From Streptomyces sp. Ru73 (GTDB lineage: Bacteria; Actinomycetota; Actinomycetes; Streptomycetales; Streptomycetaceae), in NCBI RefSeq assembly GCF_002920575.1, contig NZ_PQSQ01000074.1, positions 1-40,487 on the forward strand: a stretch of 40,487 bases of DNA. The letters run 5' to 3'. Shown in pieces: positions 34,781 through 40,487 of this stretch. The notes below the pieces were generated by a model, which was given only the letters and a program-made list of their open reading frames with translations, did no database searches and was not told where the DNA came from. Made by a program: the position numbers and the translations under genes. Position 1 is the first letter of the stretch, and the number at the start of each line of letters is the position of its first letter.

Positions 34781-35620
34781 TCAGTCCGTGGTCAGGCCGT
34801 CACGGAGTTGGGCGAGGGTGCGGGTCAGAAGGCGGGAGACGTGCATCTGGGAGATGCCGACCTCCTCGCCGATCTGGGACTGCGTCATGTTCGCGAAGAA
34901 GCGGAGCATGATGATCTGGCGCTCCCGCGGCGGGAGTTTGGCCAGCAGGGGCTTGAGGGACTCGCGGTACTCCACGCCCTCCAGGGCGCTGTCCTCGTAG
35001 CCGAGGCGGTCCGCGAGGGAGCCCTCGCTGCCGTCCTCCTCGGGGGAGGGGGAGTCGAGGGAGGAGGCGGTGTAGGCGTTGCCGACCGCGAGGCCGTCGA
35101 CCACGTCCTCCTCGGACACGCCGAGGCAGGCGGCGAGTTCGGAGACGGTGGGGGAGCGGTCGAGCTGCTGGGACAGGTCGTCGCTGGCCTTCGTGAGGGC
35201 CAGGCGCAGCTCCTGCAGGCGGCGCGGGACGCGTACGGACCACGACGTGTCGCGGAAGAAGCGCTTGATCTCGCCGACGACGGTGGGCATGGCGAACGTC
35301 GGGAATTCCACGCCGCGTTCGCAGTCGAACCGGTCGATCGCCTTGATCAGGCCGATCGTGCCGACCTGGACGATGTCCTCCATGGGCTCGTTGCGGCTGC
35401 GGAAGCGGGCGGCTGCGTAGCGCACCAGCGGCAGGTTCAGTTCGATGAGCGTGTCGCGGACGTACGTACGCTCCACGCTGTCCTTGTCGAGCGTGGCAAG
35501 CCGCAGGAAGAGGGAGCGGGAAAGCGTACGGGTGTTGAGGGCGTCGTCATGCACGTCGTCGTCGTGCACATGCGGTGCTGGTGCGGGGAGCACCTTGGAG
35601 CTGCCCAGTTCTACGGACAT
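34781..35620 (-). CDS. sigN: SigB/F/G-family RNA polymerase sigma factor (probable SigN)
   Basis: 279 residues. Region 2 (about 60-130) has LPLVRYAAARFRSRNEPMED, QVGTIGLIKAIDRFD and FPTFAMPTVVGEIKRFFRD. Region 3 contains SPTVSELAACLGVSEEDV. Region 4 has LPPRERQIIMLRFFANMTQS and the HTH IGEEVGISQMHVSRLL. The SD AAGGGGG precedes the ATG. In S. coelicolor, from memory, SCO4034 (sigN, active in aerial hyphae) lies next to SCO4035 (sigF), and this order fits, but the assignment to SigN rests on synteny alone. These sigmas are usually held by anti-sigma factors, none of which is encoded nearby. Confidence 0.88.
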   Translation of the reverse strand: MSVELGSSKVLPAPAPHVHDDDVHDDALNTRTLSRSLFLRLATLDKDSVERTYVRDTLIELNLPLVRYAAARFRSRNEPMEDIVQVGTIGLIKAIDRFDCERGVEFPTFAMPTVVGEIKRFFRDTSWSVRVPRRLQELRLALTKASDDLSQQLDRSPTVSELAACLGVSEEDVVDGLAVGNAYTASSLDSPSPEEDGSEGSLADRLGYEDSALEGVEYRESLKPLLAKLPPRERQIIMLRFFANMTQSQIGEEVGISQMHVSRLLTRTLAQLRDGLTTD

Positions 35621-35832
35621 GCCACCCCCTTGAGGTCGCGGTCGGGTCGCCGGTGCGCCTCTTCCGCCCCTTGCGGAGCGAAGAGTTCAGCCTCCACCTG
35701 AATACCGGAGGCAGCGCCGCGGCAAACGCGGTTCCTGCAGAATGTCACATGTCGGCAACACGCTGTAGCGCCATGTCGACATATCCCTGCAGGAAGGCGT
35801 GGTGCGACCGCGGGGTCCGTACTCCGTCCTGG

Positions 35833-36636
35833 TTAGGCGTCGATCCTGTTTGCGGATCTCAACCGGGCGAAGCTCCGGGACAGCAGCCGGGAGACGTGCA
35901 TCTGGGACACGCCCAGCTCCGCGCTGATCTGGGACTGGGTCAGGTTGCTGTAGTAGCGGAGCAGGAGGATGCGCTGCTCGCGCTCCGGGAGCTGGACCAG
36001 GAGGTGGCGCACCAGGTCGCGGTGTTCCACGCCGGCCAGCTCCGGATCCTCGTAACCGAGGCGGTCGAGGAGCCCCGGGAGCCCGTCGCCCTCCTGCGCG
36101 GCCTCGAGGGACGTCGCGTGGTACGACCGGCCGGCCTCCAGGCACGCGAGCACCTCCTCCTCGCCGATCTTCAGCCGCTCGGCGATCTCGGCGGTGGTGG
36201 GGGACCGGCCGTGCAGCACGGTCAGGTCCTCGGTGGCGCCGTTCACCTGTACCCACAGTTCGTGCAGGCGGCGCGGTACGTGGACGGTGCGCACGTTGTC
36301 CCGGAAGTACCGCTTGATCTCGCCGACGACGGTCGGCATCGCGAAGGTGGGGAACTGCACGCCGCGGTCCGGGTCGAACCGGTCGATCGCGTTGATCAGG
36401 CCGATGGTGCCGACCTGTACGACGTCTTCCATGGGCTCGTTGCGGCTGCGGAAGCGGGCGGCGGCGTACCGGACGAGCGGGAGGTTGGCCTCGATCAGCG
36501 CGTCGCGTACGCGGGCGTGCTCGGGCGTGCCCGGCTCCAGCCCGGCCAGCTCGGCGAAGAGGACCTGGGTGAGCGCCCGGGTGTCCGCACTCCGGCTCTG
36601 GCGGGATGGCGCCTTCGGTGCAGTACGGGCCGTCAC
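35833..36636 (-). CDS. sigF: SigB/F/G-family RNA polymerase sigma factor (probable SigF)
   Basis: 267 residues, a close paralogue of the downstream sigma factor: DALIEANLPLVRYAAARFRS, FPTFAMPTVVGEIKRYFRD, LPEREQRILLLRYYSNLTQS and ISAELGVSQMHVSRLL are shared, while the N-terminus and region 3 differ. GTG at 36636 is preferred because GGGGAGG lies seven bases before it; the GTG at 36642 almost touches that SD. By synteny with S. coelicolor SCO4035 this would be SigF, needed for late spore maturation. 212 bases separate it from the second sigma gene, so each may have its own promoter. Confidence 0.88.
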   Translation of the reverse strand: MTARTAPKAPSRQSRSADTRALTQVLFAELAGLEPGTPEHARVRDALIEANLPLVRYAAARFRSRNEPMEDVVQVGTIGLINAIDRFDPDRGVQFPTFAMPTVVGEIKRYFRDNVRTVHVPRRLHELWVQVNGATEDLTVLHGRSPTTAEIAERLKIGEEEVLACLEAGRSYHATSLEAAQEGDGLPGLLDRLGYEDPELAGVEHRDLVRHLLVQLPEREQRILLLRYYSNLTQSQISAELGVSQMHVSRLLSRSFARLRSANRIDA

Positions 36637-36752
36637 GGTCACGCCTCCCCTTCGCAGGACTGGGCCTTGTGTCGGACTGGGCTGGGGGTCTAGCTGGGTT
36701 GCGGGTGGAGCTGGGCTGGTCGTCGGCTGGGCTTGGTGTCGGGCCGGGTGTG

Positions 36753-36822
36753 CCGGACCGGGTTCACCGGGCTGGGTTCACCGGGCCGGGCTGTGTCGGG
36801 TCGGGCTGTGTCGGGTCGGGCT
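36753..36822. repeat. Degenerate 14- and 15-bp tandem repeats in the SigF leader
   Basis: CCGGACCGGGTTCA (36753-36766), CCGGGCTGGGTTCA (36767-36780) and a decayed third unit are followed by two exact copies of GGGCTGTGTCGGGTC (36788-36802 and 36803-36817) and a GGGCT start of another. Confidence 0.65.
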
Positions 36823-36888
36823 CGCGCCGGACGAGATCGTTCATAACGGACTTGTCCGGCAAAAGCGGTCATAGCATCACAAGACATG

Positions 36889-36901
36889 TGCACTGTGTGC
36901 A
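36889..36901. promoter_or_regulatory. Dyad TGCAC-TGT-GTGCA upstream of SigF
   Basis: Perfect 5-bp arms in the A+T-richer stretch about 250 bases before the SigF start. Candidate operator for an unknown developmental regulator. Confidence 0.35.
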
Positions 36902-37093
36902 AGCACCGCATAACGCCGTGTTGAGCGGCAGTTGGGTGGGAAAGCGGGAGCGGAGTGCGGCGAGGAGGCGGCGGTGACGGGCGCGCGCAAGGTGGTGAGG
37001 AAGCGAGCGGGGTTGTACGGGGTGATGGGGTGAGCGCCGGGCGGATGCCGGGGACGTGGGCGCCCTCGGGCGCTTCGGCCGCGGGGCAGGCAT

Positions 37094-37124
37094 GAAGAAA
37101 CCCCTCGCCCGCGGGGGCGAGGGG
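37094..37124 (-). terminator. Terminator of the Dabb gene
   Basis: CCCCTCGCCC (37101-37110) pairs with GGGCGAGGGG (37115-37124); read on the minus strand it is followed by TTTCTTC. It lies about 50 bases past the Dabb stop. Confidence 0.75.
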
Positions 37125-37174
37125 CACTGCCGGCCCCGAGGGCCGGCGGGGAGACGGGTGTCTCCGGGCCGCGG

Positions 37175-37468
37175 TCAGATCTCGTAGTCGGCGATCACCC
37201 AGGTGGCGAACTCCGCCCACTGGCGGACGCCCGCCTGGTGGGCCGGGTGCTCCAGGTAGCGGGTCAGCGCGTCCTTGTCGGCGACGGCCGAGTTGATCGC
37301 GAAGTCGTACGCGATCGGGCGGTCGGTGACGTTCCAGCCGCACTCCCAGAACTCCAGGTCGGGAATGAGGTCACCGAGCTCCTGGAACGCCTTCACGCCG
37401 GCCGCGACCCGCGGCTCGTCGCGCTCGACACCCTCGTTGAGCTTGAACAGGACCAGGTGGCGGATCAT
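37175..37468 (-). CDS. Dabb family (stress-responsive alpha/beta-barrel) protein
   Basis: 97 residues forming one ferredoxin-like Dabb unit: MIRHLVLFKLNEGVERDE, IPDLEFWECGWNV, YDFAINSAVADKDALTRYL and HPAHQ match the dimeric barrel family. Members range from small-molecule cyclases to proteins without known activity, and the reaction here cannot be named. It is followed by its own terminator and preceded by a 148-base gap. Confidence 0.9.
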   Translation of the reverse strand: MIRHLVLFKLNEGVERDEPRVAAGVKAFQELGDLIPDLEFWECGWNVTDRPIAYDFAINSAVADKDALTRYLEHPAHQAGVRQWAEFATWVIADYEI

Positions 37469-37616
37469 GGGCGAGCCTCCGTGAGTGCGTACGTACGGGC
37501 GTGCTGGAGTGTGGGCCTACGGGCGGGCGCGCCCGATGGATCGTTTCTGCGGCGCCGCGGCCGGCGCCGGGAACGGTGGCCGCGGAGTGCGGTACTGCCC
37601 TCGGCTACTGCGTCAG

Positions 37617-37781
37617 CTACTGGATCAGCGAGGTCATGAACTGGCCGACGCCCTGGGCGGCGTCCGAAATGCCCTCGAACCCTATCTGGACGAGATCGGC
37701 GGCCCGGGTGGGGGACGTGACGATCGTGTACAGGACGAAGACGACGACCACGTACAGCGCGATCTTCTTCGTTTCCACCAT
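37617..37781 (-). CDS. 54-residue membrane protein, easily overlooked
   Basis: An ATG at 37781 opens a 54-codon frame ending TAG at 37617-37619. The product begins MVETKKIALYVVVVFVLY, a short basic N-terminus followed by a TM helix at about 8-23, and continues TIVTSPTRAADLVQIGFEG to a small amphipathic tail (GQFMTSLIQ). GGGACGAATGG before the start gives only a weak SD (GGGGA). The codons have the strong G/C third-position bias of this genome almost throughout, which supports a real gene. Function unknown. It precedes the Dabb gene on the same strand. Confidence 0.68.
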   Translation of the reverse strand: MVETKKIALYVVVVFVLYTIVTSPTRAADLVQIGFEGISDAAQGVGQFMTSLIQ

Positions 37782-38085
37782 TCGTCCCCGTCTCCCCTAC
37801 GGCTTTGACCGGCGGTTCCCGCCCGGTGCGGTCGGGCGAGTTTAACCACACCGGCCCCACGGAGACAGCCGCGCCGGGGCCGCCTCAGCCACCTCAGGGC
37901 GGCCGCGGGGACGAAAGTCCTCCCGATCGGGGCCGTTCGGCGGCCCGTTGGGCCGGGGCGGGGCCGCAGGCTGGAGGGGAGCCCGGCGGATCTGGCAGGA
38001 GTCCGCGGGGCGGGGACCGGCCCCCTCTGCGGGGCTCGCACCGTGCTCCTCCCGGCTGCGGTGCGGGCCATGGGGTCCGGATACG
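37782..38085. other. Gene-free, hairpin-rich stretch between tRNA-Ser and the small membrane gene
   Basis: Very G+C-rich, with many possible stems (for example GGA-CGAAAG-TCC near 37910) but no conserved RNA family that I recognise. It would be the upstream region of the 54-residue gene. Confidence 0.4.
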
Positions 38086-38120
38086 ACGAAGGGCCCGACT
38101 CGATGAGTCGGGCCCTTCGT
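38086..38120 (-). terminator. Terminator of tRNA-Ser(CGA)
   Basis: Perfect 16-bp stem ACGAAGGGCCCGACTC around GAT, starting six bases past the tRNA 3' end on the minus strand. Confidence 0.8.
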
Positions 38121-38125
38121 GCGAG

Positions 38126-38212
38126 CGGTAGCGGTGGGATTTGAACCCACGGAGGAGTTGCCCCCTCACGCGCTTTCGAGGCGCGCTCCTTCGGCCGCTC
38201 GGACACGCTACC
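38126..38212 (-). tRNA. tRNA-Ser(CGA)
   Basis: An 87-base class II tRNA. Acceptor GGTAGCG (5' end at 38212) pairs with CGCTACC (ending 38127), with discriminator G at 38126. Anticodon stem CGCGC/GCGCG with loop CTCGAAA gives CGA (38178-38176), reading UCG. CCA is not encoded, unlike the tRNA-Ser(GCT) at 7100. Confidence 0.95.
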
Positions 38213-38553
38213 GAGGCAGAGCCTAGCCCATGAGGGGCCGTGCACCGAAATCGGTTCCGGGAGGCGCGTGCGCAGCGGGCCGGAACGGCCCTCCGGAGAG
38301 CGTCGATGGAGCGCTGATCCCGGCCCATCCGTAGAGCGGCGGTCCCGGCCTCTCCCATAGAGCGGCGGCCCCGTCCCATCCGTAGAGCGGCGGCCCCGTC
38401 CCTTCCAGGTAATGCGGATGCGGCTGCCTCCGGGTGCCGCGGGGCCCGCTCCCGTGGGCCCGGTGCAGCGCCGTCCTTACAGTCCTGCGGGCCTCGCTCC
38501 CCCGAAGGGCGGCGGCCGTGTGCTGCGTTCTGCTCGGCGCGCCGGGGCCCCGT
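38213..38553. other. Region between tadA and tRNA-Ser with tandem repeats
   Basis: No gene is supported. It holds the tRNA promoter region, a four-unit 25-bp tandem repeat and the tadA 3' end. No clear tadA terminator was found. Confidence 0.45.
38307..38406. repeat. Four-copy 25-bp tandem repeat
   Basis: Units begin at 38307, 38332, 38358 and 38383 and follow TAGAGCGGCGGCCCCG plus about nine pyrimidine-rich bases. The first unit is the most diverged; the third and fourth share their first 20 bases exactly. Confidence 0.8.
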
Positions 38554-39159
38554 TCAGCGGGAGCGGAAGAAATCGGTGAGGAGGGCCGCGCAGTCGTCGG
38601 CCAGTACGTCGGTGATCACTTCGGGGCGGTGGTTGAGGCGTCGGTCACGTACGACGTCCCAGAGGGAGCCGGCCGCGCCCGCCTTTTCGTCCCGGGCACC
38701 GTAGACCACCCGGTCGACCCGGGACAGCACGATCGCGCCCGCGCACATCGTGCACGGCTCGAGCGTGACCACGAGGGTGCAGCCGGTCAGCCGCCAGTCG
38801 GTGGACCGGCGTACGGCGCCACCGTCCGCGGGTGCGGCGCCACCGTCCGCGGGTGCGGCGCCATCGTCCGTTCCCGAAGAGGCCGCGCGCGTCGCCTCCT
38901 CCTGGAGCGTGCGGGCCGCGGCCCGGAGGGCGAGCACCTCGGCGTGTGCCGTGGGGTCGCCGGTGGCCTCGCGCGCGTTGTGGCCGGTACCGATCACTCG
39001 GCCGTCGGCGGACAGCACGACGGCGCCCACTGGGACGTCACCGGTCCCGGGGGCGAGCGCGGCCTCGGCCAGGGCCTGCCGCATGGGCGCGGCCCACGGG
39101 TCGCGCAACGGATCGGGTGCGGGGGCCGCCGGGACCGCGGCGGGCTGTGCGTCGGTCAT
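38554..39159 (-). CDS. tadA: tRNA adenosine(34) deaminase TadA
   Basis: 201 residues. Deaminates A34 of tRNA-Arg(ACG) to inosine; both such tRNA genes are in this window. The zinc site is intact: AHAEV (His72, catalytic Glu74) and PCTMC (Cys136, Cys139). GARDEKAGAAGSLWDVV, NHRPEV and LLTDFFRSR match the bacterial enzyme. Between HAE and PCxxC there is an insertion of roughly 35 residues relative to E. coli TadA, built partly from a repeated AAPADGG unit. ATG at 39159 is used although no SD is visible; the frame is open to 39219. Confidence 0.93.
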   Translation of the reverse strand: MTDAQPAAVPAAPAPDPLRDPWAAPMRQALAEAALAPGTGDVPVGAVVLSADGRVIGTGHNAREATGDPTAHAEVLALRAAARTLQEEATRAASSGTDDGAAPADGGAAPADGGAVRRSTDWRLTGCTLVVTLEPCTMCAGAIVLSRVDRVVYGARDEKAGAAGSLWDVVRDRRLNHRPEVITDVLADDCAALLTDFFRSR

Positions 39160-39244
39160 GACAACAGTGTCGGCGACGCCACGCCGCACACCGCCCGGGA
39201 GCAGCCCCGCCGCGGGCATACGAAAACCCCGCCGCGGGCGTACG

Positions 39245-39280
39245 CAGCCCCCGCAACGGTCACAGCCCCCGCAACGGTCA
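39245..39280. repeat. 18-bp tandem duplication upstream of tadA
   Basis: CAGCCCCCGCAACGGTCA occurs twice head to tail (39245-39262 and 39263-39280) in the 243-base gap between tadA and its partner gene. Confidence 0.8.
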
Positions 39281-39402
39281 TACGGAAGCCTGCTGCGGGC
39301 GCACGAGGTCCCGCGGCGGGACGGAGCGTCCCGCGGTGAGTACGCGCCGGCCCGCGGCGGGTGGACGCGGGGAGCGGCCGGCGGTGCGCCGCTCCCCGGC
39401 CG

Positions 39403-39936
39403 TCACCGCACCGCCTCCAGCACGTCCGTGCAGCCCAGCGCGTCGGCGATCTCGCCCAGCGCGTCGCCGTCGCTGTCGAACGTCAGCAGGTCCTTGCCGG
39501 TGACGCCGAGGTCGTCGAGCAGCTCGACGTCGCCGAGCGGTCCCGCCGGTACCGGGTCGTCGGCGGCGGTCTCCGCCTCGTCCCCGGCGCCCTCGGGCTC
39601 ACCGTCTTCCGTACCGTCCAGGTTGGTCAGATCGTCGAGGTCCTCCGGGGCTTCCTCGTCGCGGCCGATCAGCTCGTCGGTCAGCATGGCGCCGTACGAG
39701 CTGCGGGACGCGGCGGCGGCGTTCGAGACGAAGACGCGCGGGTCGTCCTCGCCGTCCACCCGGACGACGCCGAACCACGCGCCCTCCTGCTCGATGAACG
39801 CCACCACCGTGTCGTCGTCGACCGCCGCCTGCCGGGCCAGGTCGGCCAGGTCGGCAAGCGTCTCCACATCGTCGAGCTCTGTATCGCTCGCTTCCCACCC
39901 GTCTTCGGTGCGCGCGAGCAGTGCGGCGAAGTACAC
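39403..39936 (-). CDS. tRNA adenosine deaminase-associated protein
   Basis: 177 residues, acidic, matching the actinobacterial family always found beside tadA: MYFAALLARTEDGWEA, LARQAAVDDDTVVAFIEQE, WFGVVRVDGEDDPRVFVS, then a very acidic linker and LLTFDSDGDALGEIADALGC. Its role is not established; a part in tRNA editing is inferred from gene position. The GTG at 39936 follows GGGAGAG at five bases. It precedes tadA on the same strand with a repeat-bearing gap of 243 bases. Confidence 0.9.
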   Translation of the reverse strand: MYFAALLARTEDGWEASDTELDDVETLADLADLARQAAVDDDTVVAFIEQEGAWFGVVRVDGEDDPRVFVSNAAAASRSSYGAMLTDELIGRDEEAPEDLDDLTNLDGTEDGEPEGAGDEAETAADDPVPAGPLGDVELLDDLGVTGKDLLTFDSDGDALGEIADALGCTDVLEAVR

Positions 39937-40487
39937 CGTGACTCTCCCACTGGTCAGAGGCGTATCCGGGCCGGGCGAGGGCGGCGCCTGAGCGCCCCGT
40001 GTCCCCGCCCCATCGGAATCGTGGCAGAAACAACGCGTTCGCGCGGCGTCTTCGACGCTGCGTCGTGCCCGGGTTCTGCGAGATCCGGTCCGCGCGGGGG
40101 CCGTACGGGTGCCGTGCGGGGGCTGGATCCGCCCCCTGACGGCGGCCCGGAGGGGGCGGAGGACGGACTCCGGAGCGGCGTCCGAAGGGTGGCGCGGAAC
40201 GATCTATTTGTGGCGCGTACGCGGCCCGGCGTGGCGCTTTGGAGCAGGTGCCGGGCAGGTACCGGGCGGGGAACGGCCAGGTACGAGGGCAGGTGGAAGG
40301 CGAGTGGAAGGCAGCTGAAAGGCGGGCGGGGGCGGATGGGAGGCGGCCGGAAGGCAGGCGGAGGGGGCCGGAGGCGCCACGCGTGGGTGCGCCCGACGCG
40401 CCCCGCAGCGGGACCGGGCGGGCCGGGCTGCGTCGCGGAATCGTGCTACCCGTCGCCGGGACCGCGCTGCCCGGCGCGGAATTGCGC
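39937..40487. other. Gene-free end of the window
   Basis: 550 bases in which I can support no gene on either strand. The only notable structure is the inverted repeat TCCGCCCCCT (40128-40137) / AGGGGGCGGA (40151-40160) with a 13-base loop. From about 40240 the plus strand becomes a G-rich, purine-biased run of GGCGGG/GGAAGGC-like units. Confidence 0.5.

Larger units (their letters stand above)
36643..37174. other. Long leader of the SigF gene and 3' region of the Dabb gene
   Basis: No gene is supported. From the sigma gene outward it holds the tandem repeats (36753-36822), an A+T-richer stretch at about 36838-36925 likely to contain the sigF promoter and the dyad TGCAC-TGT-GTGCA (36889-36901), and the Dabb terminator. 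Confidence 0.5.

Noticed and set aside
37801..38080. Structured RNA such as RNase P RNA or a riboswitch
   Set aside because: The GGA-CGAAAG-TCC stem and many GC stems drew attention, but no conserved core of a known RNA family is present.
38307..38406. CRISPR array
   Set aside because: The four 25-bp units are head to tail without spacers, and there are no cas genes.
40109..40318. Possible 69-residue gene near the end
   Set aside because: No SD, no family and no clear codon bias; the region looks non-coding.

Overview
The window is very G+C-rich and has the codon habits, GTG starts, SD spacings and gene families of a Streptomyces chromosome (SSI-type protease inhibitor, DUF397, paired sigma-B/F-type sigma factors, TadA with its actinobacterial partner). 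From memory, the order acyl-CoA ligase, sensor protein, protease inhibitor, two-component pair with glycosyltransferases, two sigma factors, Dabb protein, tadA resembles the S. coelicolor core region around SCO4006-SCO4039. No database search was possible, so names taken from that synteny (sigN, sigF) are inference.

Layout. 65-1729 is an acyl-CoA ligase, convergent with a 1412-residue PAS/HisKA-like/receiver-like protein (1798-6036) whose catalytic boxes look dead. Then come a secreted subtilisin inhibitor (6348-6818) and tRNA-Ser(GCT) with two tandem tRNA-Arg(ACG) copies (7100-7666), each with its own terminator hairpin. A flavodoxin-fold reductase diverges from a DJ-1/AraC regulator, followed by a DUF2797 protein and an amidohydrolase. 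11643-17503 is an apparent operon: response regulator, histidine kinase, GT2-GtrA polyprenyl glycosyltransferase and ArnT-like GT39 enzyme, with OmpR-type direct repeats upstream. 17638-20094 holds a DHA2 efflux pump and a TetR regulator. 20316-24459 (minus strand) is a MarR - DHA2 transporter - YceI operon in which transporter and YceI protein both carry carboxypeptidase-regulatory-like beta-sandwich domains.

24785-27090 is accessory in character: a small membrane protein, an orphan DUF397 gene, two short unknown genes and three chained stand-alone GntR winged-helix genes, the third damaged. It abuts a minus-strand polymorphic toxin operon (33793 to 27045): SseB-domain protein, helical ESX-like partner, a 1615-residue WXG/DUF6531/YD-repeat toxin with a low-G+C C-terminal tip, and a low-G+C presumed immunity gene. 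A lipoprotein lies just upstream.

34781-39936 returns to core genes: two sigma-B/F-family sigma factors, a Dabb protein, an overlooked 54-residue membrane protein, tRNA-Ser(CGA), TadA with a repeat-built insertion, and the TadA-associated protein. The last 550 bases hold no gene I can support. The best candidates for new biology are the toxin operon with its mobile tip, the transporter/YceI system with shared beta-sandwich domains predicted to be cytoplasmic, and the pseudo-kinase with AT-hook-like motifs.
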